Source: Pinirhizobacter soli (lineage in GTDB: Bacteria; Pseudomonadota; Gammaproteobacteria; Xanthomonadales; Rhodanobacteraceae). Taken from it: a stretch of DNA of 64,000 nt. The stretch covers positions 186,001-250,000 of the forward strand of contig NZ_JADZLQ010000001.1 of NCBI RefSeq assembly GCF_015905305.1, given 5' to 3'. Each line of letters starts with the position of its first letter. Position 1 is the first letter of the stretch. The translations under genes were made by a program, and so were the position numbers. Shown here one piece after another: positions 11,201-23,200 of the stretch. The notes beneath the pieces were generated by a model. That model was not told where the DNA came from. It saw nothing but the letters and a program-made list of their open reading frames with translations, and ran no database searches.

Positions 11201-14200
11201 TGTTCGCAAGCGATGTAAAACGGGCCTCATACAGGCGCACCCGCGCCTTGCCGACCAGGTCGAACAAGCCGCCGTGCACATCCTCCCGCGTCGACTTCAT
11301 GAAGCCGAGCTGGGGCATCGGCGAACGCAACAACCGGTCCAGGGCCCGCATGCCCTCGACAGGTTCGATCGAGCCGATACCCTGCCGCGCCATGCGCTCG
11401 CGGTAGTCGTTGGAAGCCACCACGCCGACGCTGCCCCAGTAGCCCCAGTTCATCACCTTCACTGGATACGGCAGGCGGGCGGCAAGATGCCGTGCGTAGG
11501 CATCCTTGAAGGTGCAGCCCGCCGCGTAGCCGCCCTGGCCGGCCGCGCGGACGAAGCCGGCCAACGAGGAGAGGAACAGCATGAAATCGAGCGGCAGTTC
11601 GCCGAATACCTGCCCGATCCGCACGCTCGCGGCGACTTTGGCAGACAATCCTCCTCGCAATCGCGCCTCGTCCATCTGCGCCACGCTCTTGTCGAGCAGG
11701 TCGATTGCCGCGTGCACCACGCCGTGGATCGCTCCATGGCGCGCGAGTATTTCCGCGCGCGCGCGTTCCAGCGCTGTGCGGTCGGCCGCATCGGCCGCGA
11801 TATAGAGTGGCGTGGAGCCGAGCGTGCCCAGCCGCGTCCGGGCCTGGGTGATTGCCTCGTCCTCGGGCCGGCGCCCGATCCACACGATGCGCGCGCGGTG
11901 CGCACGGATCATTTGCTCGCTCCAGGCCTGGCCAATCCCTCCTGCACCACCGATGACAACGTAGACGCCGCCCTCTCGATACGGCGAGGCGCCCTGCCCG
12001 GCAGTCGCCCCGTCCACCGGGGACAACACCTGGCCGAACCACTGGCCGCCACGATAAGCCAGCGTGGCGCCGCGGTCGTTCTGGGTAAGCCTCCACATCG
12101 TGTCGATGGGCCATGCGCCCTGTCGTGGCATATCGAGCAGGCGCAGATGCCACTGCGTGGATTCTTTCGCCACCGCGCCCATGAAACCGTGGACGCCGGC
12201 GTGCCGTGGCGAAATTGCGTCGGAGCCGTGCACGGCCTGCGCCTGTACGGTCACCACGGTCCAGTCGAGCACGCGCCGATCGAAGCCGAGGGCGAGGAGC
12301 GCCTTGACCAGTCGGAAGCCGGCGATGATGCCGTGGTCTTGTGCGGCGACGAGCGCCTCGTCGTCATCAGACGTGTCGGCTTCCTCATCCACCAACCAGA
12401 TCAGCCTGTCGAAGGAGCCGGACGCGCGCAGGCGTTCTTCGATCTCTGCCACATCGGCGACGGCCGGCCATTCGAATACCCCTGCATCCGGCAGCGCGTC
12501 GAGCAGCGCGACCTGCTGCTCTGGCGAGCCACCGACGATCAGGCTTCGACTGCCCGGTGCGGAAGGCTCTAGTTTCGGTTCGATGACTTCCCAAGTCGGC
12601 ATAAGCAGCCATTCGTAGCCGCTCGCCACGGGCTCTGCTGCTTCGCTGCGGGCTTGAGCGGCGAAGTCCGGCACCCAGTAACGGCCGCGTGCGAAGGGGT
12701 ACGTGGGCAGGTTGATGCGACGCGGCAGGCGGGTACCGTAGAGCCCGCGCCAGTCGACGACCGCCCCTTTCACCCAAGCCTCAAGGAGCTTGTCGAGCTC
12801 GCGGGCTTCGATCAAGGCCGTGATCGCCTGCGCGTCGGGCCCGGTATCCCGGCGTCCACGCGGCACCACGCCGCGATGGACGCCTCCGGCGGGCTCCTCG
12901 CCGGACGCGAGCGAGCGCAGCCGCTCGCCCAGTTCGTCCATGGATGCCACCACCAGCGCCAACCGCGTCTCCATCGCCTCGCGTCCCACCTGCGTCGTGT
13001 AGGCAAGGTCACTCAAGTGGGCATCCGAACGCGTGACGAATTCCAGCAGCAGGCCAACCTGCTCCCGCAACTGCTCCTGGTTGCGTGCCGAAAGAAGCAC
13101 CGGGACCGGGCCATCCAGTGGCGATCCCACCGCCGCTGGCGCGAGGTATTCCTCCAGCACGACATGCGCATTCACGCCGCCGAAGCCGAACGAACTCACG
13201 CCTGCGCGGCGAGGCAACGCCTGGCCATGTGTATCGCGGAGCGCCGTCCATTCCCGCGCCTCGCGCACCACATAAAACGGGCTGCCATCGAGTTCGAGAT
13301 ACGGATTGAGCTGGTCGCTGTGCAGGGTCTTGACCAGGGTGCGGTGCTTCATCTGCAGCAGAACCTTCACCACGCCAGCGACACCCGCGGCGAGCTCGAG
13401 ATGGCCGATGTTGGTCTTGACCGAGCCCAGGCCGCAGTAAGGCGCAGCTACGGCCTGGCCGCCAAACGCCGCCTTCAATCCCTGCACTTCCACCGGGTCG
13501 CCCAGCCTTGTGCCGGTGCCGTGCGCCTCGATATAACCCACCGTACGCGGATCGATGCCTGCCTGCTGCAGCGCCTTGCCGATCACCTTGGCCTGTGCCA
13601 CGGGATTGGGAGCAGTCAACGAATTGGCATGGCCGCCATGGTTCTCGGCGACACCGCGCACCAGGCCATGGATCGGATTGCCGTCGCGCTCGGCGTCGGA
13701 CAGCTTCTTGAGCACCAGCATTGCCACGCCTTCGCCGCGCACATAGCCGTTGGCTTCGGCGGCGAAGGTTTTGCAGCGGCCATCGGGGCTCAGCATGCCC
13801 GCCTTGCTGAAGCTGATATGCGCTTCGGGGGTCACGATGGTGTTCACCCCGCCGACCACCGCCATGGAGGCCTGTCCGCTGCGAATCGCGGCGACACCAC
13901 GGGCCAAAGCCACCAGCGAACTGGAACACGCCGTTTCCACCGGCTCGCTCGGTCCATGCCAGTCAAACAGGAAGCTGATCCGATTCGGTCCGACCGAGGG
14001 CACGCCACCGGTGGAGGCATAGGCCTCGCCGCCCAGCCCGGCGCGGTCGACCAGCCGGCCGTAGCCGGTGGCGCCGGTGCCGACATAGATGGCCGTATCG
14101 GTGCCCGCCAGCTCGGACGCGGCATAGCCTGCGTCTTCCAGCGCCTTCCACGCATGGATCATCGCCAGCCGCTGCTGCGGATCCATGAGCTCAGCTTCCT

Positions 14201-17200
14201 TCGGCGAGATGCCGAAGAACATGGGATCGAACTCGTCGATGCCGTCGATAAAACCGCCCCAGATGATCCGGGTGCGATGCGCTTCGCGGCCTTGATCGCC
14301 ATGGAAGCTACGCCAGTCCCAGCGCGCGGGTGGGATTTCGTCGATGCAATCGCGGCCATCGCGGAGGTTCTGCCAGAAGGCATCGATATCCGCTGCGTGG
14401 GGGAAACGGCCGCTCATGCCGATGATGGCGATCGGTTCGCCGAAAGCTGGTGCCTTGATTGGCGACGGCGTTGCTGCTAGTGCCGCGCCATTAGGGGTCA
14501 GAGTATTCACTCTGACCCCTGTCGCTACGGCCAGGGGCGCGGTGATCGTCGGGTCGGCGGAAGCGTTCTGCACGGCGCGGGGACGCGCAGGCTCTGCCAC
14601 CACGACGCCATGCTCACGAACAAGGTGATCGACCAGGCCATCGAGCGTGGAGTGCTCGAAGAACACGGCCGGCGTCAGCCGGAGCCGATAGCGCTGGTTC
14701 ACGGCGTTGCCGAACTCGGTCAGGGAAACCGAATCGAAGCCGTATTCGCTGAACGTGCTTTCGCCATCCAGGTCCTCGGGTTTTACCTTGATGAGCGTGG
14801 ATACAAGATCCGCCAGCGCGTTCCATACCGCCTCGCGCGAGGACACGGCGGTCTCGGCGATGTCTTCACGCGCGGTCGCCGCCATGGGCTGCCCGACGGC
14901 CACTGGCGACGACGTACCCAGCACGCTCTCGCGAATGCGCTCCGGTTCGCCCGCCACCACCAGCCATTGGCTGGCATCGCTCGCCCAGGCCTGGCGCAGC
15001 ACTCGCACGCCCTCCTCCGTCGACAGCGGATGCATGCCCAGCTGCTGCCGCATCATCGTTTGCGTGGCGGCATCCACCCGCATGCCGCCTTCGGCCCACA
15101 GTGGCCAGTCGATCGACAGCGTGCGTCCATGGCGCTCACCGCGAGCCACCCGCTCTGCGCGCTCGTGCGCGAAGGCATCCATAAATGCATTTGCCGCCGC
15201 GTAATCGGCCTGGCCTGCGCTGCCCACCGCACCGGCAATGGAGGCGAAGCAGATGAACGCATCCAGCGCGATGCCACGGCTGGCGCGATCCAGGTTCAGC
15301 GTGCCCGCTACCTTGGCGCGCAATACCTGGCGCAATTCGTCGCGCGTCTTGGTCACCAGGAAGCTGTCGCGCACTACGCCCGCGCTGTGCACGATGCCGT
15401 CGAGGCTTTCGAATTCCTCTGGAATGCCGCGCACCAGCGCATCGACCGCCTCTGCATCGGCGACATCCACCGCGTGGTAGCGCACCACGGCGCCGATGGC
15501 CTCCAGTTCCCTCACGTGGCCCTTGATGGTTTCATCCGCCGCGGAACGTCCGGTAAGCAGCAGCACGGGGTTGCGCACTTCGCTGGCGATCGCGCGGGCG
15601 AAGATCAGGCCCAGGCCGCCGGCACCGCCGGTGATCAGGTAGACGCCATGGTCTTTCCAGGGCGATGCATCCGGCGTCGCGGACGTCTCTTCGATCCATC
15701 CGGCCGCCTGACGTTCGCCACATACATAGCGGACGCGTGGTGCGGAGCCGTCGCCTCCTAGTGCGGCGACCACGTCCTGTCCCGTATCCACGGCGATCAG
15801 CTGGCCGACCAGACGCGGGCTCTCCAGGCGCGCTGTACGCAGCATGCCGTCCAGGCCTGCAAGTGACTGCCCTTCGCCCTCGCACGGCACTACCACCTGG
15901 ATCAGGTGGCGACCGGGCTGGGCGGTGAGGCTCTGCAGGGTTTCCAGCAACATCGTCGCTGCCGCTTCGAACGAAGCGGCAAGGTCCGCGCCGGTTGGCG
16001 GGACAAGGCAGGTTGCTTGCGCGAAGCGTTCCCGAATCGCTACCGCGTGCTTGTCATCCAGGCCGCACAACATGACCACGTGTGACGTGAAGTCGCCAGC
16101 TTCGACCTCGACGGCCGCATCGGTCGTCCACACGGGATGGAACATCAGCGTCTGTAGCGGGCCAGCGAGCGTCTGGATCGAGCCGGCAGAAGCGGCCAAG
16201 GCTGGCTCGACGCGCGAGGGCGTTGGCGCCGTTCCCGTCGGGAACCAGTGGCGTTCGCGGGCAAAAGGATACGTCGGCAGGCTGATGCGGTGTGGACGCA
16301 CGCCGTCGCCATGCAGGCGCCTCCAGTCGAGGTTGAACCCCTTCGTCCACAAGTCCAGCAGGCGATCGTACTTGCTCCGCGCGAACCAGTTCACCACCGT
16401 GGCATCCATGTCGTCGTCGCCCGCCAGGGCGGCGAGAACGCCAGCGCCGCGCCGTGCCTGTCCCAGGTACAGGCCTTCGATGGCCGTGTCGCCGGCAAGC
16501 CATGCAGCGAGCTTGTCGCGGAGGTCCTCCAGCGAATGCACGAGCAATCCCAGGCGTTCGTCCATGGCTTCGCGGCCGACCTGCAGGGTGTAAGCCAGAT
16601 CCGCCAGTTCGAGCTCCGGCGTCGCGAGAACGGCGAGCAATTCGTGACCCCTTTCGCGCAGACGCTCTTCGTCGCGGGCGGACAGCAGCACCATCGTTGG
16701 ACCAGCCGCCGGGCGTGCCATGGCGGGCGCGGCATATTCCTCGACCACCACGTGGGCATTCGCCCCGCCCGCGCCGAAGGACGAAATACCCGCGATACGC
16801 GGATATTCGCGTCCGTCGATCACCGGCCGCTGCCAAGGAGCGAGCTGCTGCTGCACCACGAACGGCGTGGCGGCGAAATCTATATTCGGATTCAACACAG
16901 TCGAATGCAGGCTTGGCGCCAACTGACGGTGCGTCAGCTGCAGCAGCACTTTGGTGAGTCCAGCGATGCCGGCGGCGCTTTCGCAATGGCCGATATTCGA
17001 CTTCGCCGATCCGATAGCGCAGTAGGCGGTGTCCTGGGTCCATTGGCCAAAGGCCTTCGACAGGCCTGCGATCTCGATCGGATCTCCCAAACTGGTACCC
17101 GTGCCGTGGGCCTCGATATAGCTGATCTTGCGGGCATCGACACCACCCGCACGCAGTGCGCGTTCGATCACCTTCGCTTGCGCATTCGGATTCGGCACGG

Positions 17201-20200
17201 TGTAACCGTTGGTCTTGCCACCGTGATTGACCGCCGTGGCGCGGATCACACCGTAGATATGGTCGCCATCGGCCTTGGCTTGTGCCAGCGGCTTCAGCAG
17301 CACCGCACCCACGCCCTCGCCCGGCACGTAGCCTTCGCCACCCTCGCCGAAGCTCTCGCAGCGACCCTTGGCGGAAATGAACTTGCCCTGGGCGAGCACG
17401 AGGTACTTGTTCGGGTGGATCGACACGTTCACGCCACCGGCGATCGCCACGGCGCAACCGCCGCGGGCCAGGCTCTCGCAGGCCAGGTGGATCGCCGTGA
17501 GCGACGACGAGCACATGGTGTCCAGCGCAAGGCTGGGGCCATGGAAGTCGCAGTAATAGGATATCCGGTTCGCTATCGATGCCGGGCTTCCCGGCGCGGC
17601 GACGAAGCGGCCGTGCGCCTGTTCCTGCGCGCCGTAGAGCTGGTACTCCTCGTACATCACGCCGGCGAACACGCCGACATCGCCGTCCTCGGTCACGTTC
17701 TGTCGTGTGTAGCCCGCGTCTTCAAGCGTGGCGTGCACACACTCAAGGAACAGGCGCTCCTGCGGGTCCATCAACTCGGCTTCGCGCGGCGAGATATTGA
17801 AGAAACGCGCATCGAAGCGGTCGACGCCATCGATAAAGCCGCCCCATTTGCCGTAGGTCTTGCCCGGCGCGTTGCGGTCGGCATCGAAGTAGAGGCTGTG
17901 ATCCCAGCGGTCGCTCGGGATCTCGGTGATGCTGTCCCGGCCCTGGCTGAGGTTGGCCCAGAACTCTTCGAGGTTGCGCGCCTGCGGATAACGGCCGGCG
18001 ACGCCGATGATGGCGATGCCGTCTTCGTGTGCCTGGGCACGGGTGGCGAAGCGCGAGCGGAGGTGGCTCGTCGCACTAGGCACGGACGCCGGTTGAGGGT
18101 CAGCCGATATGGGGTCAGGGTTATTACTCTGACCCCGTTTCCTCAGGTCGGCGCCCTGGCCGACCAGGCCAGCCAGCGCCGCGTGGTGATGTTGCAGGAA
18201 GTATTCCGCCAGCGCGGCGATCGACTGGTATTCGAAGAACAGCGTCTTCGGTAGCGGGCCAAAGGCTTGCTCCAGCCTCGCGGTCATATCCAGCGTCATC
18301 ACCGAGTCGATGCCGTAGGTCTCAAGCCTGGCCTCGGCGTCGATGCGTTGCGGCGGGAGTTTCAGCGTGGTCGACAGCATGCGCACCAGATGGCGCACGG
18401 TACGTTCGCGCAGATCGTCCGCCGCCGTTTCAACAGGGGCCGCCGTGCGTTCCGGCACAGGCGTAGCGGCACGAAGCCCAGCGTGTTCCATGCGGTCGGC
18501 CGGCTCGCCCAGGATGTCCTTGCGCAACCGCACCAGATCGCCCGCGGCAACGAGCACCTGTGGCGAGCCCAGCGACCATGCGCGCGTCAACGCATCGCAA
18601 CCCTCGATGGTCCCCAGGGGCGCCATGCCCCGGTCCCGCAGCAGGCGCTGCCGCGTGGCAGCATCCACGCGCATGCCGCCGTGATCCCACAGGGGCCAGT
18701 TCACGGCCAGTGTGCGGCCCTGGCGCTGCCCCTGAGCGACCAGCGCATCGCGTTGATGGGCGAACGCATCCATGAAGGCGTTCGCCGCCGCGTAGTCGGC
18801 CTGGCCCACATTGCCGATGGCGCCGGCGAGGGACGAGAACACGATAAAGGCGTCGAGCGCGAGATCGCGGCTGGCCTCGTCGAGGTACAGGGTGCCGGCG
18901 ACCTTCGCGCGAAGCACGTCGCGCAGATCCTCGCGCGTCTTGCGCAGGATAAAGCCGTCGCGCAGCACGCCGGCGCTGTGCACGATGCCATCCAGGCCAT
19001 TAGCGTCGGCGGTCTCGCTCACACAGGCAAGCACGGCTTCGCGATCGCCGACGTCGAGCTGGCGATAGCGCGCTGTCGCGCCCAGCGCGGCAAGTTCGTC
19101 GAGGGCGGCTTGTATCTGGCCGTTCAGCGGTGAGCGGCCTGTCAGCACCAGGGTGGCACCCGTGGCCTGCCGTGCGATATCGCGGGCGAACACCAGCCCG
19201 AGGCCGCCAGCGCCGCCGGTGATGAGGTAGGTGCCGCCCGCCTTCCAGGGCGATGCGGCATATGCCACCGGTGGCGCTTCCAGCCAGCCGGCCGTTTCGC
19301 GCACGCCATCCACATGGCGAATCGACGTGGCGTCGTCGCCGATATTCTCCGCCAGCGCTTGCGCCGCGTCCTGCCCCTGCCCGATGCGGATCACCTGGCC
19401 ATGGATGGCCGGGTTCTCCAGCTGTGCCGTACGCAGCATACCTTCCAATCCTGCCAATACCTGGGATGCGCCTTGCGCCGGCACCACCACCTGCACCAGG
19501 CAGGGCGCGGCTTCCGTGGCCCACGAACGCAGCGTGTCCAGCAGGGCGGCAGCGGCCGCTTCGTACGCTTGCGCCAGATCGTCTGCGACGTCGATGGTTG
19601 TCGCGCCGGTGAAGGTGGCGCGGACGCTGGCGACTTCCGCTGGAGAGAGGCCGGCTAGAAGCACGGCGTGATTGACGAAGGTGCTGGCCGTCGTGCTGGG
19701 AGCCGCTTTCTGCGCGGTCCATGCGGGTGTCGCCAACAGCACATGCGTCGCTGCCTGCATCGAGGGTGCCGGACGCAGGACCAATCCGCCGAAGCGGAGG
19801 CAGAGGCTGCCCGCCTCGTCGCACAGGTCGATATCGAACGTCTGGCGGTCCGCATCGCTGTCGTCACGCCGCGTCACCACTGCCCACATGCGCTCGGCAC
19901 ATGCGGCGTGGATGTCCATTGAGACAAGCGACGCAGGTAACCACAGCGTTCCGCCATCGGGAGAGGCCAGGCCGACGGTCGCCTGCAGCGCAGCGTCCAG
20001 CAGGCTCGGATGCAAGGCGAAACCTTCCAGGCTTACGCCGGCAGGCAACGCGATGCGGGCCAGGGCCTGCCCTGCTCCCACGAAAATTTCCGCCAGGCCA
20101 TGGAAGGAAGGACCATAGGCCAGCCCCATGCGCTCGAACGATTCGCGGCATTGCATGGCATCCAGATGCGACACCGCGCATGCCTGCCGCAAGCCACCGA

Positions 20201-23200
20201 TGTCATGGGCTGCGATCGGCCCACCTTCCGCGACCATGGCAACCGCCCCCACGGTGCAGACCACATCGTCACCGGAGATCTCGAAGCGGATCACGCCATC
20301 GTCCTGCGGCAGCAGGCCGGCCTGCACGTCCAGGCCCTCCGCAGCCACGACCATCGGCCGCTGCCAGACCACGTCCACCAACCGCAAGCGTTCCTCGCCA
20401 CCGAGCGCTTCGCGGACAGCCTGGTGAATCATCTCAAGCTGTGCGACGCCAGGTAGCACGCGGCTGCCGCGCACCACATGGTCGGCGAGGAAGGACTCGC
20501 GACCGGTGAAGTGCGAGCTGAAGCGCTGCAAGGCGAACGTCGAGGTATTCCGGTGCAGCAACGGATGCAGCGTGGCGGGCAGTCCTTGCGCCAACGGTGC
20601 CGCCTCCAGCGGCAGCCAGTAGCGCTCGCGGGCGAACGGATAGGTTGGCAGGCTCACGCGGCGCGGATGCCGGTCGGCATGAAGACTCCGCCAATCGAAT
20701 GCCAGCCCCTTCGCCCACAGAGCGAGCAGCTTGCCGTGCTTGCCCTTGGCCAGCCACGCGCGTATTGCGCCGTCCATGTCGTCATCGTCGGTCAGTTCGG
20801 CCAGGGCGTCGCGGTTGCGCTTGGCCTGCCCCTGGTAGAGCTCGTCGATGGTGTTCTCGCCGGCGAGCCAGGCCGCGAGCTTCTCCTGCAACTCGTCCAG
20901 CGAATGCACCAGCAGCACCAGGCGTTCGTCCATGGCCTCGCGGCCGACCTGCAGTGTGTAGGCCAGGTCGTGCAGCGGAAACCGCGGATCGGCGTCGATG
21001 GCGGCGAGTAGACGCTGCGCCTGTTCGCGCAGGCGCTCTTCGTCGCGTGCCGACAGCGGTACGATCTCGGGTTTGCCGTCGTGCGCATCGACCGAGGCGT
21101 CTTCTGCGTATTCCTCGATCACTACATGGGCATTCGCGCCACCCGCGCCGAAGGAGGAGATGCCGGCGATGCGCGGCCGCTCGCGACCGTCGATCACTGG
21201 CCGCGACCACGGGGTGAGTTCCTGCTGCACCACGAATGGCGTGGCGTCGAAATCGATATTCGGGTTCAATACGGCCGAATGCAGGCTGGGAGCCAACTGC
21301 CGGTGCTTCAGCTGCAGCAGCACCTTGGTGACACCGGCGATGCCCGCAGCGCTTTCGCAATGGCCGATATTTGATTTCGCCGAGCCGATGGCGCAATAGC
21401 CGGTGTCGGCCGTCCAATGCGCGAAGGCTTTCGACAGGCCGGCGATCTCGATGGGATCGCCCAGGCTGGTGCCTGTGCCGTGCGCCTCGATGTAGCTGAT
21501 CTCGCGCGCATCGACACCACCGCGGCGCAGCGCTCGCTCGATCACCTCCGCCTGCGCGTTGGGATTGGGCACCGTGTAGCCATTGGTCTTGCCGCCGTGG
21601 TTGACCGAGGTAGCGCGGATCACGCCGTAGATGTGGTCGCCATCGGCCTTGGCCTGCGCCAGGGGCTTCAGCAGCACCGCGCCCACGCCCTCGCCGGGCA
21701 CGTAGCCTTCGCCACCCTCACCGAAGCTCTCGCAGCGACCCTTACCCGAGATAAACCGGCCCTGCCCCAGCGTGAGGTATTTGTTCGGGTGGATCGAGAC
21801 ATTCACGCCACCGGCCAGGGCTACGGCACAGTCGCCACGCGCGATGGCCTGGCAGGCCAGGTGGATCGCCGTCAGCGACGACGAGCACATGGTGTCCAAG
21901 GCCATGCTCGGGCCGTTGAAGTTGCAGAAATACGAGACGCGGTTGGCGATGGATGCTGGATGGCCCGACACCGCCAGCGGCTTGCCGCGCACCTGCTCCT
22001 GCGCGCCGTAGAGCTGGTATTCCTCGTACATGACGCCGGCGAATACGCCGACGTTGCCGCGCTCGGCCACGTTGTCGCGCGTATAGCCTGCGTCCTCGAG
22101 CGTGGCGTGCACGCATTCGAGGAACAGGCGCTCCTGCGGGTCCATCAGCTCCGCTTCGCGCGGGGAGATATTGAAGAACAGCGGATCGAAGCGATCGACG
22201 CCGTCGATGAAGCCGCCCCACTTGCCGTAGGTCTTGCCCGGGGCGTTGCGGTCCTCGTCGAAGTAAAGCGCATGATCCCAGCGGTCCGCGGGGATCTCGG
22301 TGATGCTGTCCCTGCCCTGGCTTAAGTTTGCCCAGAACGCTTCGAGGTCCGCGGCCTGAGGGTAGCGCCCGGCCACGCCGACGATGGCGATGGCACCGAC
22401 TTCTTCGTCGCCTGCCCTCTCCGCATGGTGGCGCAGGCCGTAACCTGCCCGGCGCACTGGTGCCGGCGTGATCGATTTGGTTGCCATCGGTGCGGATACC
22501 ACCGAAGCCACGCTCCGCCGCTCGCCCAGCAGGCCCGCCAGTGCTTCGCGATGCTGTCGGACGAAGTACCCGGCCAGCGCCGCCAGCGTCTGGTATTCGA
22601 AGAACAACGTCTTCGGCAGCGGGCCGAAAGTCTTTTCCAGGGAGCGCGTGAGGTCCAGCACCATCAGCGAGTCGATGCCGTAGGTCTCCATGCGGGCCTT
22701 GCGGTCGATCCGGTGCAGTGGCAGCTTCAGCGCCGACGACAGGAAGCGTTCGAAGTGGCGAGCAGCTCTCTCCAGGAAAGCGTCGTCGTCTTCATCTGCA
22801 CCCGCCATGGCCACGATAGGCGCCACGTTCGCCAGCGCAATCGCTGCCGGTGCGGCAACCACCACGTTTTCCCCGGACGCCAGCTCTGCCCTGTGGAACT
22901 TCAGCTTGCGGAAGCGCAGGCACGGCGTGCCATGTTCGTCGCACAGATCGATATCCACCACACCAGGCGCATCGCCCTGGCGCACCACGGCCCACGTCGC
23001 GTCCGCGCAGGGGCCCAGCACATCGAGTGCGTCCAGCGATACCGGCAGCATCAACGGCGGCGTAGCACCATCGGCGCCGATAAACAGACCGATGGAGGCC
23101 TGCAAGGCTGCATCGAGCAGGCCCGGCGGCAGTGCATAGGTAGTCCCGTTGACCCGCCAGGGTTCGGGCAGCGTCACGCGGGCAAGCACGACGCCATCAC

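Noticed and set aside
12654-14480. Plus-strand open frame of about 600 codons opposite KS6
   Set aside because: Fully antisense to a well-conserved KS and with the same His/Arg-rich composition; no ribosome binding site or family features.
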